Assembly (NCBI GenBank): GCA_023415375.1
Contig: JAEZKW010000168.1
Span: forward strand, 1-15,398
Reading direction: 5' to 3'
From: Bacillota bacterium
Lineage (GTDB): Bacteria; Bacillota; UBA4882; UBA8346
Length of the DNA stretch: 15,398 bases
Under the pieces are notes generated by a model. It was not told where the DNA came from and ran no database searches. It was given only the letters and a program-made list of their open reading frames with translations. Of this stretch, positions 7,265 through 13,461 are shown one piece after another (position 1 is the first letter of the stretch; each line of letters opens with the position of its first letter). A program made the translations under genes and the position numbers.

Positions 7265-7981
7265 TTAATCGAGTAACCGATAATAGTTCCAGGTATTGAT
7301 GAACGCCCGTTGATTTTCAGGCCTGAAGTTATAACAATAATCATTTTCAGTGACAGGCTCACTGCGGAATATTTCCACTTTAACCGGCACCGACGGATAG
7401 CTTCTCTGCAGATCTAAAGGATTGGGAGTATTGGATAAGAGCATCAGTAGATCCATCTCGGTACGCAGCGTAACTGTAGCGTCTTTGCGGCAGTGATCAA
7501 CGGTATAATGCATTTCACCGGCCGTATCACACTGGACTTTCGAAAACAAATTGACACCCGGAACCAAATCCCGGCGGCTTAAACCATTGCGGACCAACTC
7601 GACCGTTAAATTTTCATACCCGCTTCTTAACCAGTCGTTCCGTAGTTCCTGATAGCTGGTCTTGCCGTAACGGGCATCAGTCTGTTCTCTGGTGGTAACT
7701 CCGGAAATGGTATCGTGCCATCCCAGATCATCCTCAACAATACTGGCTAACACTCTCCCATTATCACTCATTAAGACATTGCCTTTGGTAAGTTTCGAAG
7801 TATGCTGCGCTTTTAAGGTATCCGGCATATTGTAGCGCTCCGTTAAATCTTTCAAATTGTAAAGCAGTAGCGCTACATTGGCGCCTTCCTCAAGCGCGGT
7901 AAATCGGATAAGCTTCCCCCTGCCAATCGGTCCGGACCATTTTTCGCCGGGAATCAGCACTTTTTCCCACAATGCATTCAT
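7265..7981 (-). CDS. cgdA: Carboxyguanidine deiminase subunit (DUF1989, long type)
   Basis: This is the first gene after the guanidine riboswitch, 238 aa, and the larger DUF1989 partner. Family motifs include LEEGANVALLLYN, RYNMPDTLKAQHTSKLTKGNVLMSD and RRDLVPGVNLFSKV. It should form a heteromeric carboxyguanidine deiminase with the next protein and feed allophanate to the hydrolase. I chose ATG 7981 over the GTG at 7990: AAGGGG lies 8 bases before the ATG but overlaps the GTG. At the position where the partner has CGRHDTLGGAC, this subunit reads LGWHDTISGVT, so the His-Asp is kept but both Cys are absent; the metal site, if there is one, may be in the partner only. The A/B letter is assigned from gene order and length. 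Confidence 0.87.
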   Translation of the reverse strand: MNALWEKVLIPGEKWSGPIGRGKLIRFTALEEGANVALLLYNLKDLTERYNMPDTLKAQHTSKLTKGNVLMSDNGRVLASIVEDDLGWHDTISGVTTREQTDARYGKTSYQELRNDWLRSGYENLTVELVRNGLSRRDLVPGVNLFSKVQCDTAGEMHYTVDHCRKDATVTLRTEMDLLMLLSNTPNPLDLQRSYPSVPVKVEIFRSEPVTENDYCYNFRPENQRAFINTWNYYRLLD

Positions 7982-8005
7982 TCTGTTCACCCCTTATTTA
8001 AAGTT

Positions 8006-8050
8006 AAAAAAAAGGAGAAATCGAAAAGTGTTTAAACTTTTGACATCTCC
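8006..8050 (-). terminator. Riboswitch-controlled intrinsic terminator
   Basis: On the - strand GGAGATGTCAAAAGT pairs with ACTTTTCGATTTCTCC across a 6-base loop (TTAAAC), with one mismatch, one wobble and one bulge. A run of eight T follows (8013-8006). The left arm begins with the aptamer's conserved GGAGA (8050-8046), so aptamer and terminator folds exclude each other. Read-through leads to the cgdA ribosome site at about 7990. Confidence 0.92.
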
Positions 8051-8142
8051 CAGGATTTTAGCCTTCCGTGTCGCTCTTTGCAGAACGGTTTACCCTCGGA
8101 CCTGACCTGGCTTCGCGCACGCGCGTCAGCGGAACCCTAGTA
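8045..8142 (-). ncRNA. Guanidine-I riboswitch aptamer (ykkC class)
   Basis: The - strand shows the conserved blocks of this class in order: CTAGGGTTCCG (8140-8130), a variable GC-rich arm, GGTCCGAGGG (8103-8094) then ACCG, the core ACACGGAAGGCTAAAA (8072-8057), and the 3' block CCTGGGAGA (8054-8046). These are the signature blocks of ykkC subtype 1, which binds free guanidinium. The GGGAGA block is also the left arm of the terminator immediately downstream, giving an ON switch: guanidine bound means the aptamer holds GGGAGA and transcription continues into cgdA. It lies inside the locus, after the importer genes and before the enzyme genes, so it gates degradation rather than uptake unless the importer is also read from elsewhere. 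Confidence 0.93.
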
Positions 8143-8205
8143 AACTAAAGATTCTTTCTATTTAATTTTATTTTTCAGAAAGTACTGTCTTTAGGCCAAT
8201 GATTA

Positions 8206-9027
8206 TTAAGCTTCTTCATGCAACATACCCGTAATCCTCCGGCGTAAATGAATAAATTCCGGGGTATCTTTTAATTCAAGTTTTCTTTCATAAGGTAAAA
8301 GAATCGGTATATTGGCTTTGATTACACTCGGTCGGCCGCTCATCACATAAATCCGGGTTGATAAGAAGACCGCTTCTTCAATATCATGGGTGATAAAGAT
8401 CACTGTCGGCCTTTCAATCTTCCAAATTTCCCGCATTAACACCTGCATCTCCGTTTTCGTCTGGGAATCCAAGGCGCCGAAGGGTTCGTCCATCAATAAC
8501 ACTTCCGGACTGTTGGCCAGAGCTCTGGCAATAGCCACCCTCTGTTTCATCCCCCCGGAAAGCTCTTTCGGATAACTTTTGCGAAAAGCGGTCAACTTAA
8601 TGACTTCCAGGTAACGGTCCACTATTTCCTGGGCTTGATTGCGGGGCATTTTTTTTATGTCCAAACCGAACCGGATATTTTCTTCCACCGTTAACCACGG
8701 AAACAACGTATAAGACTGAAAGACCATTCCGCGGTCTGCGCCGGGGCCATTGATAGGCCGATCGTTAAGAATCATTGTTCCGGCGGTAAATTCGTCCAGC
8801 CCGGCCAAGATCCGTAGTAGAGTCGATTTACCGCAGCCTGATGGTCCTACAATACTAATGAATTCATTTTCGAGGATTTCCAGATTCGCCTCTTGAATGG
8901 CTACCGTCTCACCTTTCTTGCTGCGGTAGACCTTGGTGATGCCCTCGGCATAGATCTTACTATTGGCGACGCGCGCCTCCAGTTTTTGATTATTGGAGAT
9001 GGCAATTGGTTTTTTCGAAGTAAACAT
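8206..9027 (-). CDS. ABC importer ATPase, NitT/TauT type
   Basis: This 273-aa nucleotide-binding subunit has all motifs in place: Walker A GPSGCGKST (61-69), Q-loop Gln104 in VFQSYTLFPWLTV, signature LSGGM (156-160), Walker B VLLMDE (176-181) and H-loop His214 in ITHDIEEAV. It is closest in style to TauB/SsuB/NrtD. It energises the permease encoded just upstream; the cargo is probably guanidine or a related nitrogen compound, from context only. ATG 9027 shares its A with the permease stop (TAATG), with GGAAGGTGG ideally spaced, so translation is coupled. The roughly 25 residues before the core fold are unusually long and polar, though no other start is better placed. No terminator lies between its stop and the riboswitch. 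Confidence 0.93.
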   Translation of the reverse strand: MFTSKKPIAISNNQKLEARVANSKIYAEGITKVYRSKKGETVAIQEANLEILENEFISIVGPSGCGKSTLLRILAGLDEFTAGTMILNDRPINGPGADRGMVFQSYTLFPWLTVEENIRFGLDIKKMPRNQAQEIVDRYLEVIKLTAFRKSYPKELSGGMKQRVAIARALANSPEVLLMDEPFGALDSQTKTEMQVLMREIWKIERPTVIFITHDIEEAVFLSTRIYVMSGRPSVIKANIPILLPYERKLELKDTPEFIHLRRRITGMLHEEA

Positions 9028-9818
9028 TAATAACCACCTTCCACCCAGGGAAAAAGTTTCCGGTTGAGCGCCGTAAACAGCCTGTCCGTAATTAACCCCA
9101 GCAACCCGATGATTAAAATCCCGCCGAAGATTACATCGGTCTTTAAAAAACGTTGCGCTTTCAAGATGTTATAACCTAAACCGCTATTGGCGGCCACCAA
9201 TTCCGCCACTGTCAAATAAGTCCAAGCCCAGCCCATCATAATCCGCAGGGTATCCATGATGCGCGGCGCAATGGCCGGAATAATCACCTTCATAACCACT
9301 GTCCGGCGGTTAGCCCCCAGGGTGTAAACGGCGCTGAGCAAATCTTCGGGAACCGCCCGGACATGGTCGGCCACCATCGGTATCAACTGAAACAAAGTAC
9401 CCAACAAGATAATCATCATTTTGGCGCTCTCTTCAATCCCGAACCAGACCATGATCAGCGGAACAAACGCCGGAACCGGCATATAGCGCAAGAACTCGGT
9501 AAAGGGTTGGACAATTCCTTCGGTAACCTTAAATGTTCCCACCAAGATCCCCAGCGGAAGGCCGATAATTACCGCGATAATAAATCCCATAAAAATACGG
9601 TAAAAACTAATCCCGATATCCGGCCAGATACTGCCCGTGACAAATGCTTTCACCAGATACATCAGCACCGAGCGGGGCGTCGGTAAAAATATTTTGTCCA
9701 CATACCCGCCTTCACTCAAAATCGTCCACAGCAGCAATACCAAGCCAAATACGGAAACTGCCAGAATATAATAGAGTAAGGGATGAATTGATTTACGGAT
9801 TCCGAATAAATTCTTCAT
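9027..9818 (-). CDS. ABC importer permease, NitT/TauT type
   Basis: This integral membrane subunit of 263 aa has about six hydrophobic segments, beginning with YYILAVSVFGLVLLLWTIL. The cytoplasmic coupling (EAA-like) loop is visible as YTLGANRRTVVMKVIIPAIAPRI, as in TauC/SsuC. It forms the channel with the ATPase and receives cargo from the lipoprotein encoded upstream. I chose ATG 9818 rather than the TTG at 9836, which would add six residues (MKIGAA) with no ribosome site; an AGGTG sits just before the ATG. The gap to the lipoprotein stop is 21 bases, and the 3' end overlaps the ATPase start as TAATG. The substrate cannot be deduced from the permease itself. Confidence 0.93.
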   Translation of the reverse strand: MKNLFGIRKSIHPLLYYILAVSVFGLVLLLWTILSEGGYVDKIFLPTPRSVLMYLVKAFVTGSIWPDIGISFYRIFMGFIIAVIIGLPLGILVGTFKVTEGIVQPFTEFLRYMPVPAFVPLIMVWFGIEESAKMMIILLGTLFQLIPMVADHVRAVPEDLLSAVYTLGANRRTVVMKVIIPAIAPRIMDTLRIMMGWAWTYLTVAELVAANSGLGYNILKAQRFLKTDVIFGGILIIGLLGLITDRLFTALNRKLFPWVEGGY

Positions 9819-9839
9819 AGCAGCACCTATTTTCAATCG

Positions 9840-10865
9840 TTACTTAGCCAATGCTTTTGTGTCCGGAGCAGCAAAGTTTTTACGTTGCTGACTCAACTCT
9901 TTGATGAAAGAAGTATCTAACATTGCTTCCGGATGTTCGGGCACTTGGTCAACCATTTGGACACTCTTCAAGAACTTGGAAGTCTCGGTGATGGTGTAAG
10001 GTAAATAAGTATAATTGGCTTGTTTTTTCAACATAGCCGTCAAATTGTCCTGAATCGAAAACAACTTGGAACCGGCCATCATATTTTTGGCTTCCGCTAC
10101 CGATACTTCCGCATGCTTGGCAATATCCGTCACCGCCTTATCTGGGTTTTGGTTGTAGAATTCCAGACAGTCAAACCATATTTGCATCAATTTGAGGACT
10201 TCCGCCCGGTTATTTTTCATTAATTTGCCGCTTGCCACCACCAAATCGGGAATCAAACCCGGAGTCTCGGCAGAACTGTATAGCAAATGGTTTTTGCCGT
10301 GATTTAGCGCCAGAGTCAGGGAGGGTTCCCATACGCAAGCCGCTTCGACCGTCCCGGAAACCATTGCCGTACCGCTGTCATTGACCGTCATATTGGTATA
10401 TTGAATATCATTGGCGGACATTCCGGCATGTTCCAACGCCTTGAGCAAAAAGAAATGTTCGATTGTCCCATACTCGGTCACTATCTTTTGCCCTTTCAAA
10501 TCGGCGATCGTTTTATATTTTTCTTTTGCCACCAGGCCATCAGCGCCGTTGGAGTTATCATTGATCAGGATAATTTTAAAATCTACTCCATTATTGTACG
10601 GAGCGATGGTATCACAGGTGGCGATATTTAACATATCGATCTTGCCGCTGTTAAAGGCCTGCAGACTGTCGCTGTAAACGGGAAAATATTTTAGCTCCAC
10701 ATCCAAACCGGCTTTTTTAAATAACCCTTCTTCTTCAGCAATATACCAAACATACCAAGCCGGATAGGGTGATGTTCCAATAGAAATTTTATTCTTTTTG
10801 CCACACCCGGCCACTCCTAATGCGATTACCAGCACCAGAACAAATAACCCAAAACGTTTCAACAT
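9840..10865 (-). CDS. Substrate-binding lipoprotein, NitT/TauT (NMT1-like) type
   Basis: This extracytoplasmic binding protein of 341 aa has a lipoprotein signal MLKRFG, a hydrophobic core and lipobox VAGC, with Cys21 the lipid-modified residue. The mature part opens with ISIGTSPYPAWYVWYIAEEEGLFKKAGLDVELKYF, the usual TauA/SsuA/NMT1 fold start, and has VEAACVWEPSL later on, another hallmark of the group. It captures the substrate outside the cell and delivers it to the permease. An open frame runs further upstream to 11051, but ATG 10865 is the true start: AAGGAGG lies 8 bases before it and the signal peptide starts there. The gap from the nifI2-like gene is 28 bases. Guanidine as ligand is inferred from the riboswitch and enzymes, not from ligand-site residues. 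Confidence 0.92.
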   Translation of the reverse strand: MLKRFGLFVLVLVIALGVAGCGKKNKISIGTSPYPAWYVWYIAEEEGLFKKAGLDVELKYFPVYSDSLQAFNSGKIDMLNIATCDTIAPYNNGVDFKIILINDNSNGADGLVAKEKYKTIADLKGQKIVTEYGTIEHFFLLKALEHAGMSANDIQYTNMTVNDSGTAMVSGTVEAACVWEPSLTLALNHGKNHLLYSSAETPGLIPDLVVASGKLMKNNRAEVLKLMQIWFDCLEFYNQNPDKAVTDIAKHAEVSVAEAKNMMAGSKLFSIQDNLTAMLKKQANYTYLPYTITETSKFLKSVQMVDQVPEHPEAMLDTSFIKELSQQRKNFAAPDTKALAK

Positions 10866-10893
10866 GATTGCAACCTCCTTAATATGTATTGAT

Positions 10894-11250
10894 TTATACC
10901 AGCGATTCGACTCCGGACTCTGTGGTACGGATGCGAATGCTTTCTTTGACAGGCTGAATAAAAATTTTACCGTCGCCCGAATTGCCGGACTGATTCGCTT
11001 CAATAACCGTTTGCACCAATCGGGTTTCATCTTCATCATTGATAACCACAATCACCATTTTTTTGGCCATAAACCGGTGATAATCAAGTTGCCCCTTTGT
11101 TTCGTTGCCGTTTACAACCGCAAATTTCACCGCCGTTTTGCCCCGACCATGGACATTAACGGCGCTGAACCCGTTAAATCCCGCTTTTTCCAAAGCTTCC
11201 TTCGTCTTGGTATACATATTGGGTCGAATAATCATTATCGCCTTTTTCAT
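10894..11250 (-). CDS. nifI2: PII signal protein, NifI2 type
   Basis: This 118-aa PII-family protein starts MKKAIMIIRPNMYTKTKEALEKAGF, continues with VHGRGKTAV before a long T-loop, then MAKKMVIVVINDED, and ends with NQSGNSGDGKIFIQPVKESIRIRTTESG. The EANQSGN...GDGKIF and IRIRTTESG pattern is that of NifI2, one of two PII paralogues that in methanogens and anaerobic bacteria form a hetero-oligomer binding 2-oxoglutarate and ATP/ADP and switching off nitrogenase. No nitrogenase genes are present here; it precedes an ABC importer instead. It lacks a GlnB-type Tyr51 T-loop, so uridylylation is unlikely. ATG 11250 has GAGGGAA closely upstream, and the gap from nifI1 is 14 bases. I am sure of PII and fairly sure of the NifI2 subgroup. 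Confidence 0.9.
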   Translation of the reverse strand: MKKAIMIIRPNMYTKTKEALEKAGFNGFSAVNVHGRGKTAVKFAVVNGNETKGQLDYHRFMAKKMVIVVINDEDETRLVQTVIEANQSGNSGDGKIFIQPVKESIRIRTTESGVESLV

Positions 11251-11264
11251 GGGCTTCCCTCATC

Positions 11265-11591
11265 TTATAATTTTTCTTCAGCCGTACTGATCGTATAGGC
11301 TTTTTGAATCGGAGTTACAAAAATCTTGCCATCGCCGAAAGCGCCTTCTTTGCCCGTCCGGGCGCTTTTGATAATGCTCTCGGTTACCTTTTGTTCATCC
11401 TGTTCCTCCACGACGATCATAATTAACTCTTTAGGTAATTCGTCGTAATAAACCGATTGCACCTTAAGTCCCTTCTGTTTTCCCCTGCCCAAAACGTTAA
11501 CTCGGGTAGCTGCGGCAAATCCCAATTTTGCCAGGTTTTCAAGAATCACTTCCGCTTTTTCGGGCCTGACAAACGCTTCAATCATCACCAT
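11265..11591 (-). CDS. nifI1: PII signal protein, NifI1 type
   Basis: This is the first gene behind the MerR-type promoter. The 108-aa PII protein has the NifI1 layout: VMIEAFVRPEKAEVILENLAKLGF, then VNVLGRGKQKGLKVQSVYYDELPKE forming the T-loop, IMIVVEEQDEQKV, and the end ARTGKEGAFGDGKIFVTPIQKAYTIST. NifI1 and NifI2 act together as a 2-oxoglutarate/adenylate sensor. With an importer in the same operon, the simplest idea is gating of that importer by nitrogen status, in the way GlnK gates AmtB, but through different surfaces. ATG 11591 has GAGGTG 8 bases upstream. The leader from the predicted transcription start is about 88 bases and holds no recognisable riboswitch. Confidence 0.91.
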   Translation of the reverse strand: MVMIEAFVRPEKAEVILENLAKLGFAAATRVNVLGRGKQKGLKVQSVYYDELPKELIMIVVEEQDEQKVTESIIKSARTGKEGAFGDGKIFVTPIQKAYTISTAEEKL

Positions 11592-11685
11592 CTGTACATC
11601 ACCTCAAAATGTTTTCTTGTCATTGTAATGTTATTGTTATAATTGTCTTAAAAGATGGCCAATAGCTAACATATATCTTACTGTA

Positions 11686-11716
11686 ATTCTAAACCTTATA
11701 GTAACTATAAGGTCAA
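11686..11716 (-). promoter_or_regulatory. MerR-type promoter with operator in a 19-bp spacer
   Basis: On the - strand TTGACC (11716-11711) and TAGAAT (11691-11686) are separated by 19 bases instead of 17, the hallmark of promoters that need a MerR-family activator to untwist DNA. A 21-base inverted repeat (11693-11713), arms ACCTTATAGT and ACTATAAGGT around one central base, fills the spacer and is perfect in both arms. The sequence type matches SoxR/CueR/BmrR-like operators (ACCT...AGGT). Transcription would start near 11679 and run into nifI1. The -35 begins 16 bases after the stop of the merR-like gene, so the local regulator is the expected activator. Confidence 0.88.
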
Positions 11717-11731
11717 GCTGTTTTCATTTTT

Positions 11732-12562
11732 TTAATAATCTTTTTTAACTAGAACCTGAATTTCGCTGATATACTCATATTCATAATCCGAATAAGCCTT
11801 ATCGGTAATAATCAGCACCAAACCGTCACCGGCAATTTTATAATGCTGCTTTTCGATCCACTTGATCAATTTATCAAAATAGGCAGTAACATCTTTATAG
11901 GTACCCGTATAAGTGATCGTTGCATAAGCTCCACCCGGGAGGGGTACGGCTGAATTACTTTGCACCGTTCCTTTCTCAAACACCAGCGCAATACCCTTGA
12001 AATTTGTATAATGACCTTTTTCGATTTCCTCGCGTAGAACGATGGAACCAAACGGGTTAGAAAATAACTCCTCAATATTTTGAATTTCCATACCCAGCTT
12101 TTTGATACCGTATTCGTGTTCAAAAAAGGCATCACCGGATCCAAAATCAAAACAGATCATCTCCCGGTCGGGCAGTTTCTGAATCCGGCATTTGCCGAAG
12201 ATGTCTTTATGGACATAATTACTGACCATTTCCAAAATCGAAACAATTTTCTTTTTCTTATTGTTTAACCTGGCAATTTCACTCTCAATGAAACTTTCTT
12301 TCTGTTCGAGCAAGTTCGTCATAGAAGTCAAATCACGGTTTTTAAAATAGTCTTTGATCTCTCTGAGCGACATCCCCATGCTTTTTAAAAACAAGATCGA
12401 TTCTAAATGCGCAAATTGCTCAATGCCATAATAACGATACCCGTTTTCTTTATCAAAAAATAACGGTTTAAACAAGTCGATTCTATCGTAGTATCGCAAT
12501 GCTTGATTGGAGATCCCATGAAAGCGGGCCATTTCACCAATGAGAATCTTCGTCTTCATCAT
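11732..12562 (-). CDS. MerR-family activator with BmrR-like ligand domain
   Basis: This regulator of 276 aa is the size of BmrR. Residues about 7-76 are the MerR winged helix (IGEMARFHGISNQALRYYDRIDLFKP, then YRYYGIEQF and MGMSLREIKDYF). Residues about 80-118 form the dimerisation helix. The rest is a GyrI-like effector domain with AVPLPGGAYATITYTGTY and the ending EYEYISEIQVLVKK. The Glu in YISEIQ lies where BmrR-type sensors use an acidic residue against cationic, often aromatic, ligands. The protein most likely activates the operon promoter immediately downstream. ATG 12562 has AAGGAG 7 bases upstream. No terminator follows the gene, so read-through into nifI1 is possible. Its ligand is unknown; a guanidinium-type cation is an attractive guess, and a general multidrug sensor is the alternative. 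Confidence 0.9.
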   Translation of the reverse strand: MMKTKILIGEMARFHGISNQALRYYDRIDLFKPLFFDKENGYRYYGIEQFAHLESILFLKSMGMSLREIKDYFKNRDLTSMTNLLEQKESFIESEIARLNNKKKKIVSILEMVSNYVHKDIFGKCRIQKLPDREMICFDFGSGDAFFEHEYGIKKLGMEIQNIEELFSNPFGSIVLREEIEKGHYTNFKGIALVFEKGTVQSNSAVPLPGGAYATITYTGTYKDVTAYFDKLIKWIEKQHYKIAGDGLVLIITDKAYSDYEYEYISEIQVLVKKDY

Positions 12563-12659
12563 TACTCAACTCCTTTCCCGCAAGTTATATCTCCGGCCAT
12601 TTTTCCTTCTATCAATGATTTTTGTCGAAAAATAGCAGAAAGTAGATGTAATTTTTATG

Positions 12660-12690
12660 ATAACATTTTGCCTTTCGCTATTCAAGTCAA
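12660..12690 (-). promoter_or_regulatory. Possible merR promoter
   Basis: TTGACT (12690-12685) and TGTTAT (12665-12660) on the - strand have a 19-base spacer, but no palindrome in it. They lie about 100 bases before the gene. It is the best candidate I see, weakly supported. Confidence 0.25.
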
Positions 12691-12796
12691 TATGTAATGT
12701 ATGTGTTATATTTGAAATTTAATTTATGATACTATGATAATTAGTATTAAAGAAAGTCGGAACCGAGATTGAAGCAAAGTGATTTTTGCAATACGA

Positions 12797-12808
12797 GGTT
12801 AAGCGAAG
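12797..12808 (+). repeat. Direct repeat copy 1, GGTTAAGCGAAG
   Basis: A 12-base sequence identical to 12919-12930, followed in both copies by one variable base and CTT. Its TTAAGCG is complementary to CGCTTAA at 12881-12887. Confidence 0.7.
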
Positions 12809-12858
12809 TCTTCCCAGAGATAAGATAGATCGATCGAGGCTCAAAAAGGTTGAAGGGT

Positions 12859-12934
12859 AAGCCGTTTTTTTCGCGAATTACGCTTAAATTAGATTCGATA
12901 TGAATAGTGACCCATATTGGTTAAGCGAAGGCTT
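12859..12934 (+). other. Long imperfect hairpin in the VOC-MFS leader
   Basis: The left side AAGCC (12859-12863), TTCGC (about 12870-12874) and CGCTTAA (12881-12887) occurs in the order needed to pair with TTAAGCGAAGGCTT (12921-12934) on the right. The right side contains the second copy of the 12-base repeat. Because copy 1 could also pair with CGCTTAA, two mutually exclusive folds are possible, with the T7 tract (12865-12871) on the left side of the downstream one. This resembles an attenuation leader but fits no class I know. Confidence 0.35.
12919..12930 (+). repeat. Direct repeat copy 2, GGTTAAGCGAAG
   Basis: Identical to 12797-12808. It lies 55 bases before the VOC start codon and forms the right arm of the imperfect leader hairpin. 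Confidence 0.7.
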
Positions 12935-12985
12935 TCAGGCAATAAAGACTATTTTCAGAAATAAAAAAATAGAAAGGAAATTAAA

Positions 12986-13441
12986 ATGTCCATCCGTTAC
13001 GTTCATACCAACATTATCGCCAAAGATTGGCGCAAACTCTGTGAATTTTATATTCAAGTCTTTGGTTGCAAACCGCTCTATCCTGAAAGAGATTTATCCG
13101 GTCAATGGATTGATGAAATGACAGCCATTGATCAAGTCAGAATCAGGGGAATGCATCTTGGGTTACCTGGCTACGAAGACGGGGGGCCTACTTTGGAGAT
13201 ATTTGAATATCAACCGGAACGGCTTACAAATGATGAGCCGGCTATCAACCGGCAAGGATTGGGACATCTGGCCTTCCATGTCGATGATGTGGAAATGGTT
13301 CTGGATTCATTAATCGCTCACGGCGGAAGTCAACTTGGCGCCGTCATCAAAAAGCAATATGAATCGTTGGGATTATTGACCGCTGTGTATGCAGCCGATC
13401 CGGAGGGCAATTTCATTGAGATTCAAAATTGGAATAAGTAA
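12986..13441 (+). CDS. VOC superfamily (glyoxalase/bleomycin-resistance fold) protein
   Basis: This 151-aa protein has two paired beta-alpha-beta-beta-beta modules. The first opens YVHTNIIAKDWRKLCEFYIQVFGC, with His7 at the usual first metal position; the second contains GLGHLAFHVDDVEMVLDSL (His94) and ends DPEGNFIEIQNW (Glu145). His7, His94 and Glu145 are the standard metal-ligand positions, so an active metalloenzyme (lyase, isomerase or thiol transferase) is possible; a drug-binding protein without catalysis is the alternative. The substrate is not readable. AAAGGAAA lies just before ATG 12986. The next gene, an MFS exporter, starts 20 bases after the stop, so the pair probably works together on one small molecule, by modification or binding plus export. 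Confidence 0.88.
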   Translation: MSIRYVHTNIIAKDWRKLCEFYIQVFGCKPLYPERDLSGQWIDEMTAIDQVRIRGMHLGLPGYEDGGPTLEIFEYQPERLTNDEPAINRQGLGHLAFHVDDVEMVLDSLIAHGGSQLGAVIKKQYESLGLLTAVYAADPEGNFIEIQNWNK

Positions 13442-13461
13442 AGAGGAAACAAGAAATATTT

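Larger units (their letters stand above)
12563..12985 (+). other. AT-rich divergent intergenic region and long leader
   Basis: This region separates the merR-like gene from the VOC-MFS operon and holds no credible ORF. Possible + strand promoters are TTGCCT (12668-12673) with TATGTA (12691-12696), 17-base spacer, and TTGAAA (12712-12717) with TATGAT (12733-12738), 15-base spacer; neither is strong. If either works, the operon has a leader of some 240-280 bases, far longer than needed. That leader contains GCAAA/TTTGC and other small hairpins, a T7 run at 12865-12871 and the repeats listed separately. The VOC ribosome site AAAGGAAA lies just before 12986. Confidence 0.5.

Noticed and set aside
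8143..8205. A separate promoter for the riboswitch (TTGGCC, TAAAAT and TAGAAA elements on the - strand).
   Set aside because: No -35/-10 pair has acceptable spacing; TTGGCC to TAAAAT is 23 bases. I left it as unresolved rather than calling a promoter.
9840..11051. A longer 403-aa reading of the binding protein starting at 11051.
   Set aside because: The extra N-terminus overlaps the nifI2 gene in another frame, whereas ATG 10865 has AAGGAGG at 8 bases and begins a canonical lipoprotein signal.
10894..11591. Reading the NifI pair as evidence of a nitrogenase cluster in this window.
   Set aside because: No nifH, nifD, nifK or accessory gene can be seen on either strand; the neighbours are importer and guanidine degradation genes.
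11620..11670. Possible sigma-54 promoter in the nifI1 leader (TGGCC near 11656 on the - strand).
   Set aside because: The GG is not followed by a GC dinucleotide at the required distance, and a far better MerR-type promoter lies just upstream.
11592..11685. A second guanidine riboswitch (class I, II or III) in front of nifI1.
   Set aside because: No CTAGGG/GTCCGAG blocks, no paired ACGR hairpin loops and no class III pseudoknot sequence were found.
12900..13121. 73-codon + strand ORF starting in the VOC leader.
   Set aside because: It lies mostly inside the VOC gene in another frame, has no ribosome site and no family resemblance.
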